Below are positions 39,125-51,124 of a stretch of 64,000 bases of DNA, one piece after another. The translations under genes and the position numbers were made by a program. The notes below the pieces were generated by a model. That model saw only the letters and a list, made by a program, of their open reading frames with translations. It had not been told where the DNA came from and did no database searches. The number at the start of each line of letters is the position of its first letter. Position 1 is the stretch's first letter. Origin of the DNA: Vigna angularis (lineage: Eukaryota > Streptophyta > Magnoliopsida > Fabales > Fabaceae); assembly GCF_016808095.1 (NCBI RefSeq), contig NC_068977.1:30901364-30965363 (forward strand). The letters are read 5' to 3'.

Positions 39125-39745
39125 TCACCTAGGGTGAATACAAGAAATATTTGTTGCCGGATGCCTGAATTACATTTTATTTTGATGGGAGTTTTCATGG
39201 ATTGTGTTATTGAACTAAATTACAGTTATATCTTATAACTTCTAGGTTCATTTGTGTAGTAAGATATGTCGAGAAAGTAGAAATGAGAAAGTAGAATACT
39301 GTATAGAAAAGACTATTAACTGGCGATAGTCTTAAAGTTTTAAAAGAATGATGTCAATTCTTTATATGATTAGAATTATATCTCATTGATATTTGTATCT
39401 CTCTAATGAATATCTAGATACAACAAGATTTTTTTGAGACTCTAGATTTAACAAGATTTTTTTGAGATTTCTTAGTTTATGTTCTCAATGCACTAACCGT
39501 GCAATTCCAATTATAAAATGATGCTTTCTATTTCAAACAATGGTTTTGAAGGACCCTCCATGACGGTGTTGGATTGATTTTGGTAATTTACGAAATTGAC
39601 TCATGCACTTTGAGGAGCTTAATGATGTTGTGTTTCTCTCTCTCTTTACACACACGTATATATCTATTTTCGTAATTGTTCGATTCATATTACCTGTTAT
39701 TGTAGTGGTTTGGTTGGTTAGGAATTGGGGAATATAGAAAATTCC
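39125..39745. repeat. Diverged copy of SFT2 intron-1 sequence
   Basis: Aligns in the same orientation with about 2520-3026. Shared landmarks, in order: aaatatttgttg, ggatgcctgaa, catggattgt/atggattgtc, ttctaggttcatttgtg, ctcaat.cacta, tttcaaacaatgg, the CT run, and ggttggttaggaattgggga. A stretch of about 190 bases (39275-39470) is specific to this copy. No SFT2 exon is present. With the adjacent second LigB gene this supports a segmental duplication. Confidence 0.75.
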
Positions 39746-40307
39746 AGAAGTTAATATTAGGAACGTTAGTTGATATCCTCGATGCTGTCCACATATGTCA
39801 CCTAATCTTATTGTTTGATATTATCACCAACCTCACTAGCTTTGACTTCAAGATTCATCAATATTGGCTTCAAATCAGATAAATCAGTCTTCTCTTGGAT
39901 CATTACAGTAAATTGTTGCTTGCCTACCAATTAAATGTACTCAGTCTAGAACAACTCAACACATTGAAGGAACTATAAACCACATTCATATTAGACGATC
40001 ATTCGGGAAAGACTAGAAAGTTCAAAAATGCAAAGATGCTATCAGACCTTGATTTTAATTAATGAAGAGTGAGTAAAACCATAGGCATATTTTAATAGGT
40101 CACTGTAAAACATAGTTTTAATATCCTTCTCATTTTATGAGCCACAACGCAGCGATCATAAGAAAAGGAGCTTGACAATCACAGAATTATTTGTTATACA
40201 TCACAGAATCCCAAGTCTAAACTTGCAAACAACATATCTACATAAACATTGAATAAATGTATACAGAGGATGCACAAATGAACAGCAGCAATTCTGCATT
40301 AAGAAGC
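39746..40307. other. Intergenic DNA with a short coding-like remnant
   Basis: The minus strand of 39811-39925 is open for about 37 codons with a protein-like composition (EKTDLSDLKPILMNLEVKA). No family was recognised, and nothing extends it on either side. Confidence 0.3.
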
Positions 40308-41731
40308 TCAACTGCCAGTTGCTGATGTAAACTGGTAAGAAGCATAAGAGAGAGTGCCAAGTTCAATACTACCGTGGATGAGTTTGGCCTTTGAATTCTC
40401 ACCGGCGGCACCAATTGCAACATGCAGGGGATAAAAATGATCCGGCCAGGGATGAGCCTTTTTAGCATGTGGTGCTTTCTGTTCATAATGATTCACATCT
40501 TCATATCTACAAAATCAATACAAAACTTTAAGAAACAATCCATAGGAGCCAAATTCTGCAACACTCAATGGCTGTAGTTTTCCAATGTCATACAGTATCT
40601 TGGTAAAATGATCCTTGCAGATAACATCCTTTATAAGATCAACCATGCATTCATCAGTTCATAACGATTTACATCTTATATCCACAAAAGAGCTTGAACT
40701 GTAACAACCAATCCATAAAGAGCCAAACTCTACAACATTCAGGGGCTAGTTTTCCAATGCCATACACTAGCTTGGTAATTAGATGCATGTAGTTAAGATC
40801 CATAACAAAGTAAAACACTTATCTAGTTTGAACATCAAAACAGAGAAAGCTTGCATACCTTCCTTCAAGAAGAGCCTCTTTCAACCAATTATCAAATTCT
40901 AGAGCCCAGGGCTGCACAGGGGAGTTAGGCATAATGGCTCTCAAGTTATGAACAGCACTTCCAGAACCCATGATGAGCACACCTTCATCTTTAAGAGGGG
41001 CCAATGCCTTTCCAAGGTTATAATGATAAGTTCCATCTTGGTTTGATTGAACAGACAGCTGACAAACTGGAATGTCGGCTTCTGGGTACATCAAAAACAG
41101 GGGAACCCAAGCTCCATGGTCAAGTCCTCGCTTTGTATCTTCATCAACACGATTGAAACCAGATTTTCTCAGCAGTTCCTTCACCCTCCTTGCCAATTTT
41201 GGCGCTCCAGGAGCAGGATATTTAAGCTAGCAGAGGAAGCATCAATCATGTAATTTAACAGATTTCCACATAAATCTACCAAACAACATCACCATGGAAA
41301 GTCCTATCTCAAATGAAAACAAACAAAACATTCTTTGGAATAAATTATCAAACAGCAACAAGTCAAAAACTCAATTCCTCCTTTGTAACGAAACTAAAAG
41401 CACTTGCTTTCTCAAAACAAAGAATGCAAAAAGAAGAATGAAAAAGAGGGGTGTCATAAATTTAGAGGTACTAGGTGGAAACCTGGTACATTTCTTTGGG
41501 GAATCCATAGAAGTCGTAGATGGTGTCGTTGACGGAGTCAACTACGTTGACCGTGGGAACTGTGGTGTCCCAGTGGCCGGAGATGACGAGAATTGAAGAG
41601 GGTGTGTGAGGAAAGACGTCGTTCTTCCATGACTGAAGAAACTTCCTAGCCTGAATGGATTCATCGATGGACAAAGTGGGTGATCCATGAGATATGTAAA
41701 ATGTCTCCTTCAACGCCATATCTACCACCAA
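40308..41731 (-). CDS. LigB: LigB-type extradiol ring-cleavage dioxygenase (DODA-like), copy 2, 3 exons
   Basis: Minus-strand exons 41731-41483, 41226-40859 and 40506-40308 join to 816 nt (271 residues; 267 from the methionine at 41719). The intron positions and phases are the same as in copy 1, but the introns are shorter (256 and 352 bases). Family histidines are in [23 protein letters not shown] and [10 protein letters not shown]. The loop HPWPDHFYP is the usual plant LigB form, so this copy looks like the conserved one. Expected activity is iron-dependent opening of a catechol ring, substrate unknown. It lacks the HPSN-type loop known from betalain DOPA dioxygenases, so a pigment role is unlikely. 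Confidence 0.92.
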
Positions 41732-41829
41732 CTTTCTTTTCTTTCTTTATATTCTCTCTTTTGCTTAATCTTCGTTTTGCCACACACTCAAAACAACACA
41801 GCACTGCATCAAAAACACACAAATTTGGG

Positions 41830-42764
41830 AGAGAGAATGAAGGAGGAGACACAAATAAGTCGACTTCATTTCTTTCACTTTATATGAAGAATCCACCAAC
41901 TCCAAGTGGTCACGCATGGACCAACTAGTCTTATCACATTCCATTCACTCACCTAATCATTCTAGTGGAAATATTAATTGACTTTATAAAAGGAAAAATA
42001 TACTTTCACACATATAATTTTTTTATATTAATTTGATATTATTTTTTCTTTTTTTTTTAACTATAAAAATTTACTTATTTAAAACTATTTTATCTTATTA
42101 GATGTGTCAAATTCATTCTATTTTTACTTTTATAAAAAATTCAATGCTTCTAAAACATAAATTAATTTGTAATTATGAGAAGAAATTAAATAAATAAATC
42201 TTCAAAATCTTTGATTCACTTCTTCTACGTTCTAACAACATTAATAATATTATAGTTTTCCTTCTCATACATGAGAAACTAGTCTTCTCAAATTAAAATA
42301 GTATAGTTTTAGAAAATAATAAAAAAATTTCTAAGAGTTGTTTTGAAAAAGTTTTGGGAAGATGATGAGAATCAATTGGATGGTAAAATGGGTATGTGTC
42401 TCTTTATCATTTGTCAAATTTTGGTTGGTAGAATTGAAATTTTCAACTCATTTAGCTTTTACTTCATCCCATCTAGCTGTCAAATGGGCAGACTGGTACG
42501 TTAAGTTTTCTTTTAAATAAAAAATTATTTAAAAAATTATTTTTTATGTATTATATTTTTTGAATGATGTAAATATATAATAATATTATACCTTAAATCA
42601 TTAATACAGAAATTTTAATTATTAATTATAATAAAATAATTTAAAATACAAGAATAATAATTATTTTAATTTATTTAATTAAAGATATTAATTAATTAAT
42701 TAAAATTTTAAAAAATATTTATAATATACTTTTAATATATATATATAAAATAAAAAAAAAGGGC
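41830..42764. other. Upstream side of LigB copy 2, then AT-rich intergenic DNA
   Basis: No gene seen. At 42,470-42,510 a less AT-rich patch (tgtcaaatgggcagactgg) may pair with 43,200-43,250 as ends of an older element around the MITE, but the match is weak. Confidence 0.4.
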
Positions 42765-43140
42765 TAAATATGTTTTTGATTCCTTAACTTTCAGCGAAAA
42801 TTGGAATTAGTTCCTTTTCAAAATTTTGGACTAATTTAGTCCCCAAACTTTAGAAATGTATGAATTTAGTCATTTTAACCAAATTTTGTTAACTTTATTT
42901 GATGTTTCAAACACATTTCTCAGTTAACATTGAAGCAAAAATGTGTCAAATAGTATAAACAATTCAAATGCTATCATGAAACGCACCTGAAACATCAAAT
43001 AAACTTAACAAAATTTAGTTAAAAGAACTAAATTCACATATTTTTTTTAAAGTTTAGAGACTAAATTAGGTCAAAGTTTTGAAAAGGGACTAATTCCAAT
43101 TTTCACTAAAAAGTTAAGGACAAAAAACATATCTAATCCT
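42765..43140. mobile_element. MITE with about 110-bp terminal inverted repeats
   Basis: The left end (agggctaaatatgtttttga..) and the complement of the right end (aggattagatatgtttttt..) match for about 110 bases, including ccttaactttcag/cgaaaattggaattagt and ctaatttagtc. The centre of about 150 bases has no coding capacity. The flanks are A-rich on both sides, so the target duplication cannot be read with confidence. This type (gg.ctaaatatgtttttg ends) is common in legume genomes. Confidence 0.75.
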
Positions 43141-44642
43141 AAAATAAAATTAACGAATTAGGCCGTTAACCTTTTTGTCTACCCCAAAAGAATTAGAACT
43201 TTTAATTGACATACCAACCTGTCCGGGATAAGCTAAAACGAGCCCGTTGGCTTAATATCAAATTAATAACTACCTTTTTTATTATGCAAATATACCACAT
43301 TGCTCTTTTATATGTTGTTATGCTCGTGAGTTTTGTAATATTTTAAGTATTATCAATAATTAAGTTTAGAGATAAACTATGTTTACCAGATATTAAGTTA
43401 TGATTGATCTTATATTAATTATAAATTTATCTCGAAACGTATGAGATAAGGAAGTATCTAATTATATTTAATCGTGAATTTAAAATTTTATTATATTAAC
43501 TGAATGGTTTTAGGACTTTTTACAGTATCTTTGTCGGTTACATCTCGCATGGCTTGAAAACAGAGTATTAAGGACTTAAAAAAGAATTTTATAACTAAAA
43601 TTGAAAACAATAGTAGAAAGTTTGGAAAAAAAGAGTAAAAAGAAGTGTTTTGTTTGTGATATAAGTTTCCACACCCGAAACATTTTTATTTTTGTTTTGT
43701 GTTATTATAACACTTATGTGAACATTTTCAGTAGAAATCGTGTTATATAAATCTTAGTTTACTTTATTTGAGTTTTACTACTATACATATCAATTTTAAG
43801 GTATTTTCAAACTTTTGTTTCAAAACGAAGATATTATAACATTTTAATAATATTTTATTTACACTTTTTTTTTCAAAATCTAAAAAATGATATTTTGTTC
43901 TTAAAACATTTTATTTCATTTTAACTTGTTTCAATAAAAGATGTTTGCGTGAAATCCCATATTACATAAATACTTAATAGAAAATAAGAGTATGTACTAA
44001 AAAAATATATTTAAATGTTACACTATTATAAGAATAGTAAAGAAAAGAAAAAATTACAAGTGACTAAAACTGATATATTTGCGTGATGCAAAAAGTATTT
44101 AAGTTTACATTTATCTATGTCAAATATAATCTCAATATTTGTTCTCATGATTTACTGAGTTCAATTCTGTATTAGATAAACTCTAGAATACAAAAAATGA
44201 CATCATCTTGAAATATCCATATAAGATTATCATGGTAAGCTAAGATAATGAATGTTAATCATGGATTAAGATACTTAAGAACTAATTAATTTAGACTCAT
44301 GGAGATAAATAAAGTATACTTTACAGAGTATTATTTGTTAGTTATTAAATTTATTACGTATGTATTATGTGTTGTTGACTTGCAAAATATCTTTCTTTCA
44401 TCGTAGAAGGTAACATCTGGGAAGAGAATACATAAAGAATTTTTGCCTAAAGAGAACATGTCATCCGAATAAATACAAATTCTATGTACCAAGAATTTGT
44501 CATGGGATCCTTTCAACCACAATAATAAACTTACCTTATCTTACTGGATAACATGGACCAAACAACATATTTTGACTCAGTTAAAAGCCAATTTATGAGG
44601 GATATTATTCACCACAAGATCCCTTTTAATAATTGTAATACC
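43141..44642. other. AT-rich intergenic DNA, no gene seen
   Basis: No coding signal, no repeat ends recognised. Confidence 0.6.
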
Positions 44643-44647
44643 CTAGT

Positions 44648-44836
44648 TGTTAGGATACAAACAAATCCTACATCGAATAAAAATAAGAGATAGTATGAGT
44701 TTATATACATATAAGATATCTCCCTTGGAAAGAGACCTTTTGGAGTAGTACCAAAAGCAAATCTGTGAGAGTTTGACCCAAAGCGGACAATATTTTACCA
44801 GTGTGGAGTCTTATGTGTATGTCGAACCTCCCTACA
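44648..44836 (+). repeat. 5' LTR of the TRIM
   Basis: About 85-90 percent identical by eye to 45062-45252, including the shared block ttggaaagagaccttttgg and ccagtgtggagtc.tatgtg. Confidence 0.85.
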
Positions 44837-45061
44837 ATTGGTATTAGAGCTGATGGTTCAGGTCTGGTGAGTGGGCTCAAATGAGTACGTTCCTCCATGG
44901 TAAGGTAAAGCCCTGACAGGTGGTCAATGGCAGATAATCATGGGAGGTGGAGAGCAAGACATGCTCAATGGCATGACCATGGGTCTGCAGTGTACTTGGA
45001 TAAGAAAATATTTCCCTTTAGGGGAGGTGGAGAATCATAATCCTTTTTTTGAGGGAATGAT

Positions 45062-45252
45062 TGTTAAGATACAAACAAAGTCCCACATAGAATAAAAACA
45101 ATAGATGGATATGAGTTTATATACACATAAGATACCTTCCTTGGAAAGAGACCTTTTGGAGTGGTACCAAAAGCAAATCCGTGAGCTTTTGACCCAAAGC
45201 GAACAATATCTTACCAGTGTGGAGTCCTATGTGTATGTCGAACCTCCCTATA
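45062..45252 (+). repeat. 3' LTR of the TRIM
   Basis: Partner of 44648-44836. The last two bases are TA instead of CA. Confidence 0.85.
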
Positions 45253-45257
45253 GTAGT

Positions 45258-45955
45258 TGCTTTGTCTCAACAAAGGTATTTATTCCAACCTTAATATTTT
45301 GTCCTCCATAATTCCATTGTCATATTTTTGTAGTCAGTAATGATAAGGTGACACACTTTTACTTTTATTTGACACATATTATAAGGATAAAATAGTTATA
45401 AAGAAATGAATTTTCATATTTTTTTAAAAAAGAAAAAGGTAAAAAATAAGAAAAAGTAGTATAAATGAACGTAAAAAATTATGTTAAAATATATTTTTCT
45501 CTCTTGTGGTAGATTACGTTGCAAATTTGTGAACAAACTCTTACTAAGTTTTGCTATAATACTTTTGTCTTAATAATATTGATATTCATTTATCTTAAAA
45601 TAGAAAATTCATCTAAATTTACTCTTTCAAAAATTAAAAGCTATTATGTTACCTAAACTGAAAGTTTTATTAATGGTGTTATGATTTGTACATATCCATA
45701 ATAGTTATGATGAAACGTTAAATGATTTAGTGATGTAACTTTCTTTGGAGTACCAAATGATGTGATTCAAATGCTCACAAGAAGATATCATGTCATGGAT
45801 ATATTTTTCAAGGATTTTCCTTTGTTGTCTAATAAGTTGGATTAATTTTGCATACTGAATCATCTGTTATGTTCCAAGTAATGCCTATGATTACAATATT
45901 TAGTAAAGTTTAGAATTCTTATTATTATTATTGTATGGTATGAATGTCAAATAGA
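45258..45955. other. AT-rich intergenic DNA, no gene seen
   Basis: No coding signal or repeat ends recognised between the TRIM and the LTR-like remnant. Confidence 0.6.
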
Positions 45956-46680
45956 TGTGTTGATAACACACCTCCTAGCTAGGTTGGACTAAAACTAAAA
46001 GAGATGTCATAGAGATGGTTGAAAGGATGATATGGTGTGAAATTTGCTAGAGGAAAGAAGGCTCACTACCTTGGTGTTTGGAAGGTGATGGGGTGGTGTT
46101 TGATAGTGCTCTTAGAGAGGTTAGGCTAACTCTAAAAGAAAGTGGCTAGAGGAGACCACATGAGATGCTTTAGCCTTTAGTGACCTAAGATGAGTATTAT
46201 GACACAAAAATGACAGCATAACTTTACTCAAATTCAAAGGTAATTACAAGAGTGGGTGATACATCTATTTATAGGCTAAGGGTGTCTCCAAATTCTAGAA
46301 GCTAGACCTAAAACCATTAGGAGGAGGACATGTAGCCACTACCTAGGGGAAATCCTCTCTAAGTAAGCATGACACATGACCACTCTCATAAAGATTTGGA
46401 CAGTCCACTCCTTGCTCTTGGACATCCCACTTGGTCAACATTGGGCCTTGGCCTTTGTTGACTTAAGTGGTCTAAAATTCCTACACTACTTGGCCTAAGC
46501 TTCATGATGGCCCAAGAGACAAAGTCTAAGCCCATCTTCCACATATGACTTCAACTCTTCTTGAAAGTATTTAGTCGTGACTAAGGAGTATGTCATCACC
46601 TGCTGAAGCGACCAATCGATCAATTATGCAACAGACAAATCAAAATGCTTGGTCGATGGAAGAACCCCTGCATGTCAACA
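45956..46680 (-). mobile_element. Probable solo LTR or LTR fragment
   Basis: About 700 bases of non-coding, less AT-rich DNA. Its features are typical of legume Ty3-gypsy LTRs: tatttataggctaagg, cattaggaggaggacatgt, repeated ccttggcc/ttggcctaag words, and a start near tgttgataacacacc. No partner copy is in the window and no target duplication could be fixed, so the extent is approximate. Confidence 0.4.
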
Positions 46681-46689
46681 TGATTAATT

Positions 46690-48420
46690 AGCCTAAACAT
46701 AATTTAGCACAGATTAACTAAATAATGACATTAAGACATGATTAGGCTACAATAAGATAAATGTAAGTGAAAATCCATTACAAATAATATAAATATACAA
46801 TTTAAGTAAGATAGTTGAGTTACAATTATTACAATATTTAATATAATTTGTATTTGAATTAACACGGACTTAAATATTAAAATACTTTATGCAAAGTATA
46901 TTGATTTAGACAATATGAGACTGAGACATATAGAAAGTGAACGTGTCCAAAGTCTAAGAGAAACTATTACTAATTTTAATTTTTCTTCTTGCAAATATTT
47001 TATAGAGTTTTACAAATTTGGAAAAAAATCATTTTTTTATGACCTTTCTATAAAAAAATTTCATGGATATGACGAACTTTAGAAGTTATTATAATAAATA
47101 TACTTAAAAGAATAAAGACGTTAATCCATAAATAAAAATATATCAACAGGGAAACTTAATCGATAATTTATTAATATTTTCTTGCCTATTATTATAATAT
47201 TAAAGAACTTATTTTTCGTTAATAGTTAACATTTCTTACTTTTCCTCTGCAAACGGAATAGACTCCCATTGAAGAAAGAATTCAGTCCAAATTTCCCGTC
47301 TCGTTTTCAGCTTTCCAGATGAGAGTTCAAAGTAAAAAAGCAACAAATCAAGTTACTTTTTTCAATTAATATATACCAAATCCTCATAAATATATCCTTT
47401 TATTCACAGAAAAGAGAAAAAGAAACGTTGATATTCATGTGAAATATATATGATCAACATATGAAAAGAAACAGAGAGACATGTGCCTAAAATTATTAAA
47501 CTCCAAGTAGAGATATAGTATATATTATCAATTTTAACATTACGTATAATTTATTGTATGGGATGTAAAAAAGGTTACAATGTCTCTGAAAAGTGATGAA
47601 AGTTTCAACCTTTGATTGCATTGAGTTGCTAAACTTGTTATATGAGTGTTAATATTAGAAAATAGTTAGTGCTTTACACTGCATGATTCTGATTCCCACA
47701 TTTCACAGCATTGTACTGTTACTGTAATTATTTATATTCAAGTTAGAAAATTTATAAATAGAAAAAGAGAAAAATTTGACCAAAATTGATCAGTTAAGTT
47801 AGATCCTTCCAAAAAAATTCGGTGAAAAGAAAATCAAACTCCTGTGTGTTGAGACTATATTATTAGAACATGCTTTTAATGAAACTGTTGAGAATCCTCC
47901 TAAAACTGTTGAGAATTCTATATTTGAAAAACTTGAAAGACTAAATTGATTGTTTTAAGAATTTGGATTATAATGTCTTATATGATGAGTTAGATTCATA
48001 TTTCATTAATACAGTCTCTCTCAATAATCTCTAAGAAAGCCTATCAGTAATATCTACAATATTATGTATAAATCAAGCTTATTTATGAATGAAGGTTGGG
48101 AGCTAAGTTTACATTTGCTAATGATAAAACCAAGCCTTATTATTTGGCTCAACCATTCAAACAAGACCAACATGTACACATAGCACAAACAACCATGATG
48201 TCCAAAACTAACACAGATAACAAGAAACCAAACAAATGAAAATGACTGAAAGTGCAGACCAGAAACTAACCACAGCCATAAAATGGTGTGTGTGGGAGAG
48301 GTCAATTTATTTTCAAAATCTCATATCAATTCTATACATCCGTGATTGCCAGAAAATGGCACCATACCTAAGCTAATTTCCTAATCAAACCTGCTACTTT
48401 TATCTGATCTAAAAATTGAT
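46690..48420. other. AT-rich intergenic DNA and 3' flank of the BPS1-like gene
   Basis: No gene seen. The last 350 bases before 48421 probably hold the 3' untranslated region of the minus-strand gene. Confidence 0.5.
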
Positions 48421-49326
48421 CTAAGACTGGGAAAGAATTCCCAGCAAAACCATTCTAAAATCAATCAAACTTCTGTACAAATCTCTCACTTTTCCCTCAA
48501 TAAAACCAATCTCATCTTCCAATTCCTTGCAGCTTCTCTTCACTCTCTCAACACAACATTCAACCATCTCTTTTCCCTTCTTACCCTTGATCAGTTCTTT
48601 CAATTCCTTAGCTGCACCCACTGTCTGCTGCAACTCAACCATCACCAAAGACCCACTTCTCCTTTTCTTCTCTGCCAACTGCATAATCCTCAACCATGAA
48701 CAACTCATCGGGTGACCCTTCATCATGGGAAATTCACTTTTCCCACAATCAATTGACAAGGCCTGTTCAAGAAAACAACAACTCATCAAAGCCATGGCCT
48801 TGGAGCCACACAATATCTCACCCAACTCAGTTTCATGGCCTTGCTTTGTTCTTGGCTTCCCCATTTTGAGTCTCCTTTTTTCTGTGCCCTGACTTGACTC
48901 CGATTGGACCAATCGATCCAAAGCACGTGATGTTGCGTTGATTTCAACAAAGCGTGCAACGTTTCTCAGAGTCTCCACGTAGTTCTTCTTCATGCCCTCC
49001 ACTCTTTCCACAAAGTAGTTGCATGCATCGAGAATATCAGTGTTGGTTTCTAGGTAATCTTCTATTGCTCCACGGTCCACATCGGAAAAGTAGGAAAGGT
49101 GAGCGAGTGCGTTTAACGCTATCTTCTGGGTGGTGATTGCTGCATCAAATAATTGAGGTATGGAATATTCACCACTCTTGCTTACTGACTGGAGGGTAGT
49201 GAGCTCCGCCGTGAGGTCGCGGCTGAATTGGGTTGTTGCCGGCAACGGTGCCACCGCAGCTGAGGCAGCTCGAGGCTGAATCCGCCGCAAAGACAGGCTC
49301 CTGAGGATGGCTGATGGTGCTCTCAT
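48421..49326 (-). CDS. BYPASS1 (BPS1)-like family protein, intronless, 301 aa
   Basis: Single exon. The N-terminus (about 1-30) is basic, Ala-rich and Ser-rich. A helical part follows (FSRDLTAELTTLQ; ALNALAHLSYF), then the pattern AIEDYLETNTDILDACNYF..., whose layout (acid-rich helix, then LLDLCN-like motif) is that of BPS1/DUF793-related plant proteins. A C-terminal coiled-coil-like helix (about 225-290, KRSCKELEDEIGFIEGKVRDLY) completes it. BPS1 proteins in Arabidopsis restrain production of a mobile root signal. Whether this one does so is unknown. It could instead belong to a sister UPF0496-type family. Confidence 0.6.
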   Translation of the reverse strand: MRAPSAILRSLSLRRIQPRAASAAVAPLPATTQFSRDLTAELTTLQSVSKSGEYSIPQLFDAAITTQKIALNALAHLSYFSDVDRGAIEDYLETNTDILDACNYFVERVEGMKKNYVETLRNVARFVEINATSRALDRLVQSESSQGTEKRRLKMGKPRTKQGHETELGEILCGSKAMALMSCCFLEQALSIDCGKSEFPMMKGHPMSCSWLRIMQLAEKKRRSGSLVMVELQQTVGAAKELKELIKGKKGKEMVECCVERVKRSCKELEDEIGFIEGKVRDLYRSLIDFRMVLLGILSQS

Positions 49327-49404
49327 GGTGTCACAAAGTAAGGTTCAGTAGTAACAAAATCTGAGATGCATTAATTTCATGACCAAGTTTTGAGGTGTAA
49401 CTTT

Positions 49405-49425
49405 GGACCATATATATAACCCATG
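49405..49425 (-). promoter_or_regulatory. Probable TATA box of the BPS1-like gene
   Basis: On the minus strand, ttatatatatgg lies about 85-90 bases before the ATG, a fitting distance for a TATA box with a short leader. Confidence 0.5.
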
Positions 49426-51092
49426 AACGCATACACGTGTCACAATGGCATTGAGAAATTGCTTGTCACAAAATTGAATCTTTTAGTATAAAAAATATGA
49501 TTCTTTTAATTTATATTTATTAAGAGGTGGAATTTAATTTTAAGTATAATTCAATTCTATGAATAAATATATATATATATATATATAAACAGTAAAGTTA
49601 TATAATTGCTTTAATTTTTAATCTATTGGTATTCCAACAGTATTTTTTTTTTTGTGGGAAATCAAAATTTTACTAAATAAATTTTTTGATGAGAATGAGC
49701 TGTAACAGGGTGCGTGGAGAGGCAGGATATTGCCAGGTGTAAATTTAAATATAAAAAAAACCATTGCTTCCAATTATTAGGGCACAGTTTTCCCTTTATT
49801 CAAGCACAAACCCTAACTTGGACTTGTTCTTATAAGTTTGTTAATAATTGTTTTGTATAAGAAAATTTAGTTTAGTGATTAACTAATTAAGGTGTAGGAT
49901 TTAATACAATGAACCAAACATAATCTGCAGTAGAATGGCACAGACACAGCAAAGATCTGAGCTATGATTATTAAATAGCAGCAGTGTTCCATTTTGGAGG
50001 TTTTGGTTGGAACAACAATGACAAAATCTTTGAGAAGAGATTTGTGTGATAGTGCATAATATGATATTAAAAGGTTGGTGAATTATTTGAGGTTGTCCTT
50101 TAATAAGGCTGCTTGGGAAATGTAAACAATCGGATGCATCTTCAACAACAAGATTCACTGCTACCAACAACGGCAACTTCTCCCTCAGACCTTGTCACCT
50201 TGTATAACTCCTAACCCTCCACATGGCATGCACCACCAATCCAACATTTCCCTACGTTGTCCCTCTGTTTGCCACGTTTTAGAACAACTATATTTTATGC
50301 TTAATTTCAACACCTTTCTCTCTTTTGAGAATCTTATATTTTGTTATAGGCTGGCTCTCATTATTCTCATATTCAAAATATTCAAAGCTTCACAAGTTCT
50401 AACTATGTCTTTTCTTTGGCGATCTCTGGTTAAAATGAAGAACGTATTGGAGAATGAATGTCTTGGGAATTCAAGTAAGTTTAGGATATATATTAGGTAA
50501 AAATAAAAAAAAGAAAGTTGAGCCAAATAATAGAAAAATTACTTATAAATCTACTAATTTAGATAGTGTCAGTTTATGTAAACTAAACTTAGTTTTTTTT
50601 TTTATATTATATCTTTCATGTAAATTTTCCTTAAAAGAATATTAAGATGTGAATGTAAATAATATAAATAATGTATAAGAGATAATATTTTGGAAATATA
50701 ATATATTAAAGTTGTATCTCCCGTTTGGAACATCTTATAAAAGTAAATAAATTAAATAATATATAAGGAATAATATTATATATATATATATAATGTATTA
50801 AAATTTTGAATTGTTCAGTATAAGATTATTGACTTATGATACATTGATGTAAATTTTATTGTGTTTCTTTTTTTTTTAATTATTAATAAGTGGTATCAAA
50901 ATCATCTATATTTGTGGGGGTTAATTGATTTCAACAATTATATTAAAATTTATGATAATTTTCTTGAAATATATGAGGTAAACAATGTAAAGGTAAGACG
51001 ATCTAACCCGATGTCTATAAGGTTTCGAGTTTAGTAATGATAGTTTGTAACTCATTGATAAAGATAAGTGGTGTTTTTCCCTCTTAAATTAC

Positions 51093-51093
51093 C

Positions 51094-51124
<31 letters not shown>
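51093..51124. repeat. (AAT)n microsatellite
   Basis: About ten perfect AAT units. Confidence 0.95.

Larger units (their letters stand above)
44648..45252 (+). mobile_element. TRIM (terminal-repeat retrotransposon in miniature)
   Basis: Two direct repeats, 44648-44836 (189 bases) and 45062-45252 (191 bases), enclose only 225 bases. The first repeat begins tgttaggatacaaa and ends cctccctaca. Two bases later comes tggtattagagc (44839-44850), a near match to the initiator-tRNA primer site. A purine-rich stretch (gagggaatga) precedes the second repeat. Flanking pentamers ctagt and gtagt differ at one base, compatible with an aged target duplication. There is no coding capacity, so mobility would depend on proteins from another element. 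Confidence 0.85.

Noticed and set aside
48054..48305. 83-codon hydrophobic minus-strand frame
   Set aside because: Lies in the probable 3' flank of the BPS1-like gene; no family signal.
49901..50176. 91-codon minus-strand frame after the BPS1-like promoter
   Set aside because: No recognised domain, no splice support and Cys/Leu-rich composition typical of chance frames; kept only as a remark.
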